This document shows, piece by piece, positions 44,129-57,481 of a stretch of 64,000 nucleotides of DNA (position 1 is the first letter of the stretch; every line of letters begins with the position of its first letter). This stretch comes from Endomychus coccineus. Lineage: Eukaryota; Arthropoda; Insecta; Coleoptera; Endomychidae. The stretch is taken from contig OY294070.1 of assembly GCA_958510875.1 (NCBI GenBank), positions 120,198,703 through 120,262,702 on the forward strand, written 5' to 3'. The notes beneath the pieces were generated by a model. It saw nothing but the letters and a program-made list of their open reading frames with translations. It was not told where the DNA came from and made no database searches. The translations under genes and the position numbers were made by a program.

Positions 44129-44389
44129 GTTGTGCTATTTGTTGTAAATGTGATTCTTGTATTTGATCAATGGTAAAGTGAGATGTTGTGTATTAAGGTT
44201 GGTATGAATGAAAAAGGATAACTATCTAGAGATCTAATGTTTGTGTGAAGTTTTAGTTGACGTTTTGGTGTTCTGTAAATAAAGATAAATAAACTTTGTA
44301 ACAGATTTTGTCTTATTTAACACTATTGTGACGCGAAATCCACCCAGGATCCAAGATTTTCCATTCAGATTTAGTTTACTCTCAGAAGT
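44129..44389. other. Spacer between LINE and mariner fragments
   Basis: Nothing recognised. Confidence 0.3.
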
Positions 44390-44760
44390 GGATTAGCCGA
44401 CTTAAATCCCTCAGATTATTTTATTTGGGGTTATTTTGAATGAATGATCTACTTGGTTGCAATTGAAAACGAGGGTTGCTTGAACAAATGGTGATAGAGG
44501 GGTGAGAGATAATTCTGAATGAGGTAGGCTCATTTGAACCATTGTACGACAATTATGAGGAATCGGCTAGTTTTGATTATTTGTTAATTTTTGTTATTCA
44601 TTAATTAATTCATGATTCATTTGTTGATTTATTTATGAAGCGCCATTGCTGTTTAGTGAAACAATTCCGGACATATGTTGACAAGAAATTTTTTTCGCGT
44701 AAAATCACCTCCTGCAGTTTGTCATAGGAATTTCCGGACATCCTATATTACACCTATATC
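44390..44760 (+). pseudogene. Mariner-like transposase C-terminal scrap and right end
   Basis: The plus frame from about 44396 reads ADLNPSDYFIWGYFE, the DLNPxDxFxWG block with the third catalytic aspartate, then a stop. A frame-shifted IENEGCLNKW-like tail follows. The sequence ends in a MITE-like ttccggacatcctatatta (to about 44752), which may be the right terminal repeat. The left part of the element is absent. It belongs to a different mariner family from those at 21 kb and 40 kb. Confidence 0.6.
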
Positions 44761-45765
44761 AGGGCATACAATAAATAAACAGAACCCCAACGTGACTTTT
44801 TTATTCCACTCGTATATTTAGAAGGGGATAATACAATCCGTTGGATGGGAAATTCGAGTTGCAAAAAGCGAATATCAGGCGGGAGATTTTACTGTTTATG
44901 GTTTACTTTAGCGGCTTGAAAAGGACACATAAAAGTGCTATCTATCCAGAGATGATCACCCGGGGTATTGATGGGAATGCATGGAGTTGAAAATGACTAG
45001 AGAGAGCCTGCTCAATTCTGAAAATCACTGAATCCCTGATTGCGGAAGGGATATCCAAGTCAGCAAATTTATGCTTTTAATGGAACTGTGCTACCCGACC
45101 AAATCTTGTGAGCACATGAATTTTGATTTACTTCAATCAGTGAACTGCAATAAAATCAGTGGGAACGTTGCAAACTAGAATCGTATCAATCACCAAATAC
45201 TTATTGACGTAATGTAATTAATTGGCTAACAGGCCTTCAATATAATTATATGGTGGAGGTGCCAGGCAATAAGGGACAGTTATTGGAATCAAATTAAGCG
45301 ACAATATGGTGGAGGACAAAATTATAATCATAACACCTTTCTAACCGGTATTCCAAGATTTCCCATAAATTGAATCAATTATACAATTTGGGACCTATTT
45401 TCACATGTGAACAACTTCATAACTTACAAACATTTAAAATGAACTATGATCCGTGGAGCACTCACTTCTCTCTCGTAGGAACTGAAAATATATTGTAAAT
45501 GATTAGAAACATATGAACATGTTTCCCGCAGGTCCCTGAAGCTTAGCCATGGAAGACCATGAAGTTTTTTCAGAATGTGTGAATCTTAATCGTTCCATTT
45601 GTAAACAACAGTCTATAAATATCCGCCCGTGTTTGTCTACTGTTCCAAAGTGTGAGAAAGGGAAATAAGTAGTTTTCTAAAATCTTATGTGGACATCGAC
45701 CTCCTCTTGATTCGGAGTCATAAAGATCGGTACTTATCTACTTCAAGAGTTGGTAAATGTAGATA
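44761..45765. other. Unassigned region
   Basis: No motif was recognised. Confidence 0.3.
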
Positions 45766-47239
45766 GGTTTTTTTTTCTTTATACGTAGAGGACAGGAAAT
45801 CTTGCATAAACGGGGGGCCGTGCCTTCGAGTGTGCTGGATTCCTACCGCCTAAAATCCCTTCTCCGTGAGATTGGTTCTCCTTCTCAGAGAGGCCACCAA
45901 TGCTTTGTGGTCGTTGTGCCCTCACATTGCTATTTCCTAATCAGTCCGATGTATTCTATGAAATTCAATAGCATGACGTAGGGGATACTTTCCTCGGGTG
46001 TAGTTTCATCGTCCCAAGGTATGTCCAACGACCAACCGCGTATACCGTCCACTCACACAGCCCATGCATGGGTGTCTTTTCTTCCACGCCGCAACCCTTG
46101 CATATCAGCTGATCTACCAGACTCAACGTGTAGAGTTTTGTTGCAAGGGCGTGTCCGGTCAAGAATGCAACAATATCCGTATTTCTTGTCTGCTGAATGT
46201 CAGTAGATTTTTCACTTGTTGCTGCTGGAGGTCTCCCATCAGTAGCTTGGAGTGAGACATACAGAGCAGTTCATTTCAGTAGTCACGGTACTCTATTTCG
46301 AGCCATGTTTGGATTGTAGAATCCGCTGCGACATGTCTGATCGGGAGTTGTTCCGCCTCCGCTTTAGCGAGTGCGACGACAGTTTCAGTCCCTTGGCGTC
46401 TGGTTTCTTCAGACTTCATACAAGTGTAACCCAATTAGGTTTCTTTACTAATGCCGTTAGCTTCTTTACACAATCGAGTACACATTGTGAGGTGATTGTG
46501 TATGACTCCACTGCCTTAAGCAGTATTAGGTCGCTCACTATGGTTGTGATTTGTCTATTCTCATAGGCTCTCTCCCTCATGATTCGAGCACATGTTGTAA
46601 TTGCTGATATTGTTGCTTGGAATTCTGTCGCAAGTGTTACTAAGTTCATACAAATTATTCTCCTTGTTCCTTTGTTTCTTCTATTCCAGCCCCTGTATAT
46701 TTTTCGATATTGGTGCCTTCTATAAACCATACGGTTTCATATGAGGATTGCTCCCAGTGTTCTCTTGCCCATCCAAAGTTTGAATCGTGAACAGTACGGA
46801 AGTTCTGTGAACCTCTATCCTGTCGGATTTTATCCCCGATGGCCCAAGTGATCCAAGCAATACAAGATTGTTTCGGCTTTCTCTTCCAATAAAATCAAAG
46901 CGATATACTCCTTGTATGACTCCTGCCTGAACGGCGAGGTGCATTGGCTTCAACCGCAACAGCCTTTCCATCGCAGCTGTTGATGTGGTTGACATTGCAC
47001 CTGTTATTCCTAAGCAAGCCAGCCTCTAAGTTCTGTTCAGGGAATGCTGAAATACTTCCGTTTCTGTTTTTGGCAACCACACAATTACGGCATATGTTAC
47101 AAAGGGTCTCACTATGCGTGGTATGAGGTCCCAGGTTCTTCCGAGATTGTTCTTCGCCCCAGAAAATACCTTCGCTGCTATCGTTTATTTGGTTTGAGAA
47201 AAAGATTGTTGGAAGTTGTTGGGATTGAATGACATACAA
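45766..47239 (-). pseudogene. R1-like LINE: post-RT region, RNase H and 3-prime end
   Basis: Minus strand. LACLGITGAMSTTSTAAMER and LLRLKPMHLAV (about 47010-46900) is the usual segment before RNase H. RNase H starts at FIEGTNIEKYTGAG (about 46725); the family has YTDGS, so the first catalytic aspartate is glutamate here. LTFSRQEIRILLH and LTGHALATKLYTL-like segments lead to QLICKGCGVEEKTPMHGLCE (about 46100), a C-terminal zinc-type motif. The A-rich tail (45766-45775, T run on plus) marks the LINE end. Stops and shifts abound. It is related in layout to 12600-13797. Confidence 0.75.
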
Positions 47240-47456
47240 AAATAATTATGCGATGTATTTTGTTTCTTTCCCAGAAAACTCGGATCAATATTATTGTCAT
47301 AACTATCTGAAATTTCATTGTGAAAGGCTTCATCAGATGAGAAACATGTTGATGTTGGGTATTAACAGTTCCACATTCTTGGAGTGCTGGCTTATGAAAT
47401 TCGATAATCTATTATAACTAGACGTTTCCAGACAATCTGAATAATAAGAAGCATTA
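47240..47456. other. Spacer
   Basis: Nothing recognised. Confidence 0.3.
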
Positions 47457-47679
47457 CCTGCAAAATCTATTTGGTCCTGCTGCAGATTGTAGTTCTGACC
47501 TATGTTGGGAGTATGTATCCGTTCTTCTGCCATTGAGTTGTTGATAATATTGTCGACATTTATATTCTCAAACAGGAAGTCGTCCTCATTTGCCATATGA
47601 AAATTACTCAATTTTTCATTCGTTTCTGATGCTCTATTACTGGTTAATTGATCATTTTTCACTGGGATGGACCACGTCT
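47457..47679 (-). other. Open acidic and asparagine-rich frame, possible exon
   Basis: The minus frame from 47677 reads TWSIPVKNDQL and continues as an asparagine-, glutamate- and aspartate-rich disordered sequence (DDFLFENINVDNIINNSMAE). It could leave at a CAG-GTAATG donor-like site near 47457, or run on to 47333. No partner exon or domain is visible, and chance is possible. Confidence 0.2.
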
Positions 47680-50349
47680 AGTCACTAAAGTATGTACATT
47701 TCCCTTGAGATTTCAGTTCCAGCAAATTCTATTCTAGTTCGTATTTTAAACGAACTCATCATCCATTTTACTGATATTCGCATTCTCTAAGTGAATATAT
47801 GACTAATTGAAAAAATTGAAGGGAGTTTTCCTCCGGCATTTCTTTGGCATTACGTTTTTGGTAAAGTTATAGAAGTGTAATATCAAATATATCAACGTTA
47901 GCGTTCCCCAAATTGTGATTTTCGAAAAAAATATTGTAGAATCAACATCTGGCGCAAGATTTTTATGTTGATCTGACAGCTGTATGGTATTACAGCACAG
48001 ACAAACTAGCTTCAAATCAGTTTACTTCCATTCAGGTAAGCGTAGATAGTGCTGCTTTATTAATAAAATAAATGAAATGATTAAACTATTTAAATAATAT
48101 TAATAAATAATTTTAATTTAATAATAAAAATACAATACATTTCTACCTAAGGTTTTTTTGTATTCCAATTTTCATTTACAATTTTTTTAAAATCAAAATA
48201 ACTAAAAATTCCCTACAAGTATTTGAAGAATAATTAAATAAAATTAATTCCCTACAAAATAATGAATTCAACTAAATATTTTAGAAATGAATAATTAATT
48301 TATATTCCTCATTCATTTAATTAATAACATGGAAATTAATAATAATCCTCTACAAATTTGATTTGCCGTGTTTTTAAATCCAATCATAACTGTGGAAAAC
48401 ATTGAATCGTTAGTGTGTGAAAGAATATTGCATGGCTAATTATCAAATTGATGTTCTTAAAATGGATTAAATCTAGCTTATTGAATACATAAGATACTAT
48501 TCTATGATTTTACAAATTCTGAATAACTATGATTATTCTATGATTCACATTTTTCATATTCCATTCATATTACTAACAAGTAATCAAGTTTAAGACAACT
48601 CTATGTAATTTAATTTCGAAAATATCACCGTCAGAAAAGTAACGATGTCAGATAATACATATCTTTTGATGTTGAATTGAATAGACGATAGAATGACCTA
48701 GTCCCTAGTATAAAGTGGACTGTGCTTCATTCTTTCTTCTTTCAAACTGCTGTTCTTTTTTGAAATAAGGGCATAATGAATGCAAGATGAACGAGCGCAT
48801 CTTATATCGCTATCAGATCTTACACGTGAACTTTCGTTGATCTGGAATAGCATATTTCACACAAACTGGCGTGTAAGCTTCCACTCTTTCCTGCATTCTC
48901 AATAGGTAAATCGGGGTAATATTTCACAAGCTATATAAACAGTCCCGGTCTCGGGTCACTCGACCTCGCTTACACTCTTTAGCTCTGCTATGCTTTAATA
49001 TACGCTCAAATAGCTATTTATACGGTTTATCCATGGATATACTTCGTATTTTTATACTACATTCCATATTTCCTACATAATGTCGACGTAATTGGTCACA
49101 TCCAGTCGCAAAAGTGTGCTCCATATTCATCACTATTATCACAAATCGAAAATGTATGAGCAATCCTTTCTTGAGGAATATTATTCAGATCATTGAAAGC
49201 ACCACAAAAGTTCTTCTAATCTGTTTCATTTGATTCGTAACATTTCTGGAGATCACCTTTGATTTCATTGGATATAAATTTATAGATATATTAAATGTGA
49301 GAAGAAACCGATGGTCCAGAATTATCAACCGATAGAAGATAAAAAGTTCTTGAAATATCACACAAATTTCTTTGGCAAGACTGCAAGCAAATTATTCAAC
49401 CAATCAGTGTATCCCATTTTTTGCTTAGTGTATTGGGATCTTGATAACTTTAAGAGTAAGAGAGTAAGTTGAATGGAGGAAGTTTTGCGGAATCTGAAGA
49501 GTTTATGAGGTCTTCTTCAAAAAAAAAATTATTTCCTCTAATTTTTAGGATATTCTGAAAGAGGTAAACCGAGTCAATTTCTTCACTCATGACACATCAT
49601 CATATTTTGTTTTCAAGCCTGAATTTGATTTTGATGGAAGTAGTCATCCTGTTTACAGATATTTCGATTATTCCACAGTGTTTTAGACATATTATAAATC
49701 ATCATCAAGTTCGTATTTTCCAAACTAAAAGTCCTCACCTTCAATTGATAAACTTGAAAGAAAATTTGACCCCATAACAACTAAGCTTCATTATAATTAA
49801 TAAGAGAAGCATCAAGCGCAAAACAGTTAAACTGCTCAATATTCCGTCCACAATTTTCTCGTCATCTCTTATAACCTTCCCGTATTGTCCCGTCCTTAAC
49901 CAATCTCATTTTATTAGTAATCTTATTTCTTACTCTTTTCTCTGCAATGCAAGTATTTTCTGCAGACCCACAGTTGTAAATTAAATCTGTTCAGGTAGTC
50001 CGACCAATAAAAATCAAATCAAAAACATCAATCGAAATACCAATTCACACTTGTTACCACTATTGACATCATGTAACATTTTGAACCTTGATATACTCAT
50101 TCAACGGTCATTTATTATTCCGAACACTATTGTGAGATATTCAATCTCAGAAAGAGACAACCTCGGCCTCTGTAGTTTGATACCCCAAGCTGAGTATGTC
50201 AATGAGGTAGCGTGTCATTGGGGAAACAGAAGAATCAACTTTGTTATTCCATAGTAATTAGTAACTTGAAAGCTACATAGTTGTATATACATATGTATTA
50301 TTATGATATCTTTATTACTCTAATCATATAATATTAATGTGATATTCGC
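47680..50349. other. Long unassigned AT-rich region
   Basis: No coding motif was recognised over 2.7 kb. A TATA box (ctatataaac, about 48930-48939) followed by a GC-richer cccggtctcgggtcactcgacc looks promoter- or LTR-like, but no gene or repeat follows. At 49590-50000 only short frames occur. Confidence 0.35.
48930..48975 (+). promoter_or_regulatory. Isolated TATA-type promoter-like sequence
   Basis: Tataaac is followed about 30 bp later by gtcactcgacc in the initiator position. There is no supported transcript. An LTR promoter is an equally good reading. Confidence 0.2.
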
Positions 50350-51840
50350 TATTTGAACTTTCAAATTTTTGTTCATCAAACGTATCCTTGTCACACACCT
50401 AGATCATTTTTTCTTGTAAACATTTCTGTGCGATGTCGAGGAGGAGTAAGTAAACCTTTTGATCGAACATTTGAATTATGCACATCTGTCCTGAATTGAA
50501 TTTCATTGTAGAGGTAAATCGGAATTTTATCTACAATTACTTTGTGAAATAAACAACAAGCATGAAATAACATACGATTCTCCATATTTAACCAATGAGC
50601 ATCAACTAATTTGTGCGATATTCTATCAAACTTCCTGATACCGTATATGAGTCGGAGGCATGAATTTTGAACCTTTTGAATCTTAAATTTGTAAGTTGAG
50701 TCTAAACATGGGCCGTATAAAGAATCTGAGAAATTAAATAATGATAATATCAAACTTTCACACAACATAGTTTTTGTTTGAACAGATAAATAATGTCGAC
50801 TGCTATATATTAGTCTTATAGTTCCATATGCCTTTTTTAATAAGTTATTTATTTGTGTTCTAAATCTCAAATCGTTATCCAGTACAACACCCAAAATTTC
50901 TTGCTTCATTTTTATTCACTAGTACAGTATTATCAACAACAATATGAATTTGACTATTAACAAAAGAGCGATGGTTTTTGGTCCAAATAAAACTATATTT
51001 GACTTTGTAGGATTGAGGATTAAGTCGTGATCTTGAGCTACCTTGATTAACTTCGCAATGTCGTCATTAATGTCAGTACAGGCTGTTTGAACATGCTTTG
51101 CTAAGAAATACTTATAAACTTGATAGTCATCTGCATATTGATGATATTTGCAATGTTTCAGGAACTCCATTATTCGACTGGTATAAATAGTGAACAGTAA
51201 TGGACCGATAATTGATATCTGTGGTACTCCAGATTCCAAAGATAAAAGTCTGATTTATTGTTATTCAAACTAATCTGTTGAGTTCTACCATTCACATAAT
51301 TTGGAAAAAAAATCAACTGCCTTCTCAGAAAGACCTATAAAATGCAATATAGCCAGTAGTAACTTGAAGTTCAATTTATCAAACGCTTTGCTGAAATCTA
51401 ATAAAATTGAATTTGTATAAAGTCTTTGATCATTAGCTGTTATAATTTCATCTACTACATGAAGGAGAGTGGTAGTACAACTGTGACCTGCCCTAAAACC
51501 GGACTGAAAAGTGGGTATTGTCTTGTTTATACAAATATAGTGCCTTAGCTGCTGATCAATAATTTTTCTATTATTTTGGATAGTGTTAGCTATATACTAA
51601 GGCCTAAAGTCTTTCAACTCATAGAGATTAGATGTTTTGGGCAGAACAGTGATTACAGCGCATTTCCAAAAGGTTGGAAAAACACTTTGTATGAGGCAAA
51701 AGTTTATTATATGAGTTATGAACGGTATAATATGAGGGTAAAAGAGTTTCAAAAATTGTAAATTTATGCCATCGTGACTCATAGCATTAGTGTTTATGCT
51801 TAGTGATATTTTGCTTATGGTGCAATCTGATGATTATTTC
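50350..51840 (-). pseudogene. Jockey/CR1-like LINE reverse transcriptase, nearly complete RT domain
   Basis: Minus strand. ISKISLSINTNAMSHDGINL then LKLFYPHIIPFITHIINFCL and FPTFWKCAVITVLPKTSNLY give the RT start. QSGFRAGHSCTTTLLHVVDE and ILLDFSKAFDKLN give the first catalytic aspartate. ESGVPQISIIGPLLFTIYTS and HQYADDYQVYKYF give the YADD pair. Then LGVVLDNDLRFRTQINNLLK and YGIRKFDRISHKLVDAHWLN close the coding part (50391-50909). The pieces lie in at least three frames with stops, so it cannot be functional. Both catalytic motifs are intact in sequence. Confidence 0.8.
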
Positions 51841-53059
51841 ATACTTATTAGTATAATAATGATATTAAAGTTCCACCCAATTACATCAAAGATGCTACAA
51901 ATTGTAGTAATACCCTGAAATTAAAGTGTAAATGTAAGCCAGTTGTAATGTCATATCGGTAACATGTTTCTGATAGATACTACTCTTCTCCCAACGATTC
52001 GATTTTATGTTAGCGTATCATCAAAGATTCCCTATAGTGTCAGTGATCCGAAGAATAACAACTTGCATTATATGCAACATTAACAAGACATTTCACGATA
52101 ACGAGCGATCATCGAATCGTGCTGTAATGTGACACTTTCAGATGTAAGTAAACGAGACAACGGTTATCTTCCAAGGTGTGTTATGTTTTCCTTTCACAGA
52201 CGCTTTGAACCTTCAATCAGTCTAAATAGTACTACGGATGAACTTATTGTGAAACTTGTTTCATTCCTTTGAATAATACAAGTTGCATGTATATCATTCA
52301 AACCGAAATAATTTGCATGTTACGGGAGATAATGTTTTCCATCCTATTGTGAGCCGAACAATGGGAACCTTTTAGTCGCGTCTTGGATGAATACAATAAC
52401 GATACACTTAATGAAATAATTTTGTGTCCTGGTGAAATGAATTAGGTTTTATAACTGGCGATGTAGAGGGAACACAATATCCCATTCTTGCAATAAGGCC
52501 ATTACAAATGGGATGAAGAAAGGAGTTCCGTATCTTTATTGGCGTCTGAGTCTTCTACTATTGAACAATATTCCAGAATTAGCTAATGATTTAACATCTT
52601 CTTCACTCATCGAATAATCGCAGTGATAATGAAACTTCCTTCCACTTTGTTGAATATAATACTACATTCTAGAATAACAGCACGAGTATTCTAGAGTTGC
52701 ATCAATAATTGTAGCTTGAGATTATTCTCATCTATTTCTTAGATGAAGATAGTCAATCTCATTACAAAATGGTAGTTTCAATTGTTTGACTAATAATCAT
52801 TCAACAATGTGTTACTTGTGCATTTAATAATGAAGTAAGCAATATCAACTGTGTGTTTTGAAAACAACAAGATTTTTATGATAGTCGTCTTCTGTTAAAT
52901 GCTCCAAAACTAAGTCATAAAGAAACCTAAGTTCACTTAAAATTATAAGAATTTTCACTAATTTACTGAAAATAATATATTCTAATATAACCAAAAGGCC
53001 CACAGTTTCTTTTAGGATAAGGTTCACCACCCTGAGGGATGGCCAGAGGCTACATCTGC
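51841..53059. other. Unassigned AT-rich region
   Basis: No coding motif or repeat partner was found. Confidence 0.35.
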
Positions 53060-53345
53060 AAAAAAATTGTATTTCTGGGTTTCAAGCAACAGGTAAGAAC
53101 CTTTCAATCGAGAAATGATTCTCGATCACTTCTTCTTCAACTCTGCAAGCACGTTGTTCACGTTATAGCTCTCGTGCACACAACTCGATGGCATGTATTT
53201 CTGCTTGAAAAATGGTTGCATCAGCACCGACACTAAGAGTTCAAGAGAGCAACCGTATAGTCCAATACCTGGGGGAGTTTTGGAGCCGTCTATGAACCAA
53301 CAGATGTCCGCACTCAGTGGCCCGGCTTTGTTCTGAATCACTCAT
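53060..53345 (-). pseudogene. LINE RNase H fragment
   Basis: Minus strand. ADICWFIDGSKTPPGIGLYG holds the first RNase H aspartate (usual YTDGS). In a second frame ADATIFQAEIHAIELCARE matches the VFQAEIxAI block with the catalytic glutamate. It is an isolated RNase H domain cut on both sides, of the R1/Loa/I LINE type. Confidence 0.65.
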
Positions 53346-53879
<534 letters not shown>

Positions 53880-55230
53880 GAAGGAACTATATCATTTGTG
53901 TGGTGAAAAGATCCTAACTCTACGTAATGATCAGAATTCCTTGTTAATCGCGATCTCTGAAATGATGGAGAAAGCAATCAATATCGAGCTCATTCAATAC
54001 CTACAGAGCTTTAAAATCGTGAAGAAACAGCAATATGGCTTTCGTCAGCAAACATTAACAGGAGACCTGCTTGCTTAACTAACACATAGCAGAAATCTTT
54101 TGAAAAACATTTGGAATCTCTAGCTGTAGCGTTGGCTATCTCCAAAGCATTCGACCGAATCTGTCACCAAAGTCTTATTGAGAAGCTTCCGTCATATGGT
54201 TTGCCGCCTCAACTTTCTCGCTTACTATTGATTTTTTCTCAGATAAATCATTCCATATGGTGGTTGAGAGAGTATCTTCCGATAAAATGGCTATCGATGC
54301 TGGTGTTCCACATGGTTTATCTTAGCACCAACTTCGTTTCTGCTCCATATAAACGATCTGCCGTACCGTCCACAGTTATGCAGATGATGGTATACTTCAT
54401 ATCAGTTTTTCATGTAGCGCCCCTATACCATGCAATGGAGTCAGGAGAGCGAGACAGGTACAGATTGATGCAATTAATGGAGATCTGGAATCATGGAATA
54501 GGGATCTGATAATCTAGTATAGTTTATTGTCAAAACTCAAGCTTGCACTTTCTCCAGGAAGGCGGATCTCACAATCCCCGAAATGATGATGTCAGGTACA
54601 ACTATTCCTATGAAGTCTTCCATATCCATGCTGGGGATTACTACCAACAGCCACCCTCTCATGGGATGATCATGTGAAGTCCATTGCGAAAACCACTCGC
54701 AAAAACTAGGTTTCTTTCTTATTCCGTGCCAAGAGCTACTTTGCATCCCAATAGCTCCTCATGATCTACATAGCACAGATTCGACCTGACCTGGAGTACT
54801 GTTCACATGTTTGGGATTGGGCTCCCAAACATACGCTGAAGCTCTAGGATTCTATCCAGAAGAGAGCTATCCGTCTGATGGATGATGTCACACTTACGAG
54901 TTCATTGACCTCTCTAGAACATCGAACAAAGGTGAGAGACCTCTCCCTTTTCTATAGATATTTCCATGGTCGATGTTCGTCAGAAACTCGTCAGTTGTTC
55001 CATCACGAGAGATTCCAGATAGGCAAACTAGACGTGCTCAAACTAGTCACCTCTTCATTGTCAAGCTCGAGAACTGGCGAACTTCTTCCCACCAGCCTTT
55101 ATTTTTCTATCGAACAGTTAAATTATTGAACTCTTCACCTAGTGAGGTCTTTTCCTATGCCAACAACCTCCAAACCTTCAAGAAAAATTTGAATGCTCAA
55201 CTCCTCTCCCAACATTCCACCTCTGGGTAA
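53880..55230 (+). pseudogene. Jockey-like LINE, reverse transcriptase to C-terminus
   Basis: Plus strand. ISEMMEKAINIELIQYLQSF then KKQQYGFRQQTLTGDLLA gives the RT fingers. LAVALAISKAFDRICHQSLI carries the DxSKAFD region with the catalytic aspartate changed to A-L-A. APTSFLLHINDLPYRPQ follows. The YADD site is degraded near 54375. MMMSGTTIPMKSSISMLGIT is the thumb block, then LSLFYRYFHGRCSSE and a terminal FKKNLNAQLL segment (55173-55202). Stops and shifts are frequent. It is the most complete of four copies of this family, and the other three are on the minus strand. Confidence 0.8.
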
Positions 55231-55799
55231 TACAATGTTCCTCTAACATTACAGAGTTCCTTCTCGTGTAGTCAAGGTATGCGAGTTATAATTAAATTAG
55301 AATAATATTCTAATCACTATTTGATATGAACCGAAAACGTCCTGTACGAATTATAATATGGTTATGTGTATTCGTTACTTACATAAGGAAAACAGGAGAA
55401 CCTCTTATTTAGAACCATACCAAGTGACCGTAGCTTGTCGATTCATTCTACAGTCATAAATGAACAAAAGGTAATTATAATAATATCCTGAAATGCATTT
55501 TCTTTCTTTAGATTCGCCTTTTTCTGCTGAATGACTGATTTATAGTTTCCTATCTTTTTTGATATTCTAACAGTCTCTCCAATGACGTTACTTGAAACTT
55601 TACTTTCAGCTTTGTCAAAAAGAATACAAATAAAATAAAGTATCCTATTACGATTTAAGCTTGTGGGTGATCTTACGGTTATCTAATTCTAGCCATTCCT
55701 GATATTTAACTGAAATCTAATTGATAATTCATAAAACAGCTTTTTCATCAAAATATCTTTGCCTCTTCCGCAGATGATATTTTTTTTATACTCTGACTA
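55231..55799. other. Unassigned AT-rich region
   Basis: Nothing recognised. Confidence 0.3.
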
Positions 55800-57075
55800 T
55801 ACGAGAGCAAACCTATAATGTTAGGAGAACATCGTGTGAGTCAGCGGTGGAATTTTGGGAGAGGAGATAGGCATTCGAATTTTCCTTGAAGGTTTGGGGG
55901 TTATAGCCATAGAGAAACACCTCACTAGATGAAAAGTTCCATAACTTCGTTGTTCGATTGAAAAAGTAAATCTGGTAGAAAGAAGTTCAGCAGGTCTCGA
56001 CAATGAAGGTGTGACTAGTTTGAGCTCGTCTAGTCTGCCTATCTGGAAAATCTCGTGGTATAACTACAGACGAAATTTCTGATGAACATTGACCATAAAA
56101 ATATTCATAAAAAAGATAGATCTTCCACCTTCCTACGTTATTCTAGAGGAGTCAATGAAATCGTAAGAATTACGTCATCGACCAGACGAATAACTTCCTT
56201 CTGGATAGAATCCAGAAGCCTCAGCGTATGTTTGGGAGCCAAAGTCCAAACATGTGGACAATACTCCAGGACAGGTCGAATATGTGCCTTGCATATGATG
56301 AGGAGGTGATGCCGGGATGTAAAGTAGTTCTAGACAGAATAGAAAACCAAGTTTTTTGAAGCGGTTTGCGCAATGGACTTCACATCATCGCATGACAGGA
56401 TGCTTTTGGTGGTGATTTCGAGCACTGTTATGGGAGACTTCATAGGAATAGTTGTACCTGACATCATCAAATAAGGGATTGTGGAATTCGCCTACCTGGA
56501 GAAGACGCAAGATTTAGATTTGGATGCATTAAACTCTACTAGATTATCAGATCCTCATTTCCAAATCTTCGCCAGATCTCCATCAACTGCGTCAACCTCT
56601 TTCTGTCTTGCTCCTCTGGCTTCATTGGATGGTATGAGGGCTCTAGATGAGAAAGCGCTATGGAGTGTACCATCATCTGTAAACCTGTGTACGGGATAGG
56701 TTGTAGCTTCCAGCAGAACGTTTATATGAAGCAGAAACAAAGTTGGTACCAAGACAAGTCTCTGTGGAATACCAGCGTTGATAATCATTGTACCGGCCGA
56801 TATTCTGTCAACCACTACATGGAGTGATACATCTTAGACCAAATTTTATAGTAAGCGACAAAGATGAGGTGGCAAACCATATTACGGAAGTTTCTCAAGA
56901 AGGCTTTAGTCCCAGACTTAGTCAAATGCTTTGGAGATATCAAATGCTACATCTAGAAACTTCCCATGTTTCCCATAGATTTCTGCACATACATGTGTTA
57001 CGTAGACAAGCAGGTCTTCTGTTGATCTCTACTGACCAAAGCAGGGAGGGTGGAGTGGGACCATATGAGCTCAGT
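55800..57075 (-). pseudogene. Jockey-like LINE, second copy of the family
   Basis: Minus strand. FLDVAFDISKAFD (about 56940) is the first catalytic block, then SLLEKLP and YGLPPHLCRLL. MIINAGIPQRLVLVPTLFLL then HRFTDDGTLHSAFSS is the YADD site read as FTDD. The C-terminus (55821-56003) has LLSTRFTFSIEQRSYGTFHL. It is colinear with 53880-55230, and the two copies face each other tail to tail across 570 bp. Frame changes separate the blocks. Confidence 0.8.
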
Positions 57076-57179
57076 TGAATTTTGGTTTATTGGGAATGTT
57101 AGTCATCACCATGTAACATAAAACGCCCGAATTTGACTATCGGAAATACCTGATCAACTGACTGAATAGATTTTTTCTA
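57076..57179. other. Spacer
   Basis: Nothing recognised. Confidence 0.3.
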
Positions 57180-57410
57180 TACTATACCTATAATGTTCGA
57201 AGAACATCGTGTGAGCCAGCGGTGGAATGCTGTGAAAGCAGATAGACATTCGAATATTTTTTGAAGACCTCACTAGACAGAGAGCTCCACAATTTCGATA
57301 GAATTCGATAGAAAAATGAAGTTTAGTAGGAAGACTTGTGGCAAGTCACGAGCTTGACAATAAACAGTTGAATAAGTTGAGCTTGTCTAGTCCGCCTATC
57401 TGGAATCTTT
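57180..57410 (-). pseudogene. LINE 3-prime fragment, third neighbouring copy
   Basis: The nucleotide blocks gaagaacatcgtgtgagccagcggtggaat and the gagcttgtctagtccgcctatctggaat block match 55825-55860 and 56025-56055 of the adjacent copy. Only the C-terminal coding end is represented. Confidence 0.65.
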
Positions 57411-57481
57411 TTACAATCTCAGAAAGCAATGTTTTCTAACTATATAGGAATGAGGTATTCTGTAATACATCCCTACTGTAG
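57411..57481 (+). other. Putative polypyrimidine tract and splice acceptor
   Basis: The string ttctgtaatacatccctactgtag ends at 57481 directly before the open frame that starts CTG-GAG-GCA. An in-frame TAG forms the AG of the acceptor. Confidence 0.3.

Noticed and set aside
46021..46255. Plus-strand open frames over the R1-like LINE
   Set aside because: They are shadows of the minus-strand LINE coding sequence.
47320..47345. Hammerhead motif on the minus strand (CTGATGA)
   Set aside because: CTGATGAAGCC is not followed by a stem II and GAAA at the right distance.
48930..49060. Promoter of a host gene
   Set aside because: A TATA-like box exists but no coding region or splice signal follows.
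56481..57078. Plus-strand open frames over the 55.8-57.1-kb LINE
   Set aside because: They are reverse-strand shadows of the reverse transcriptase.
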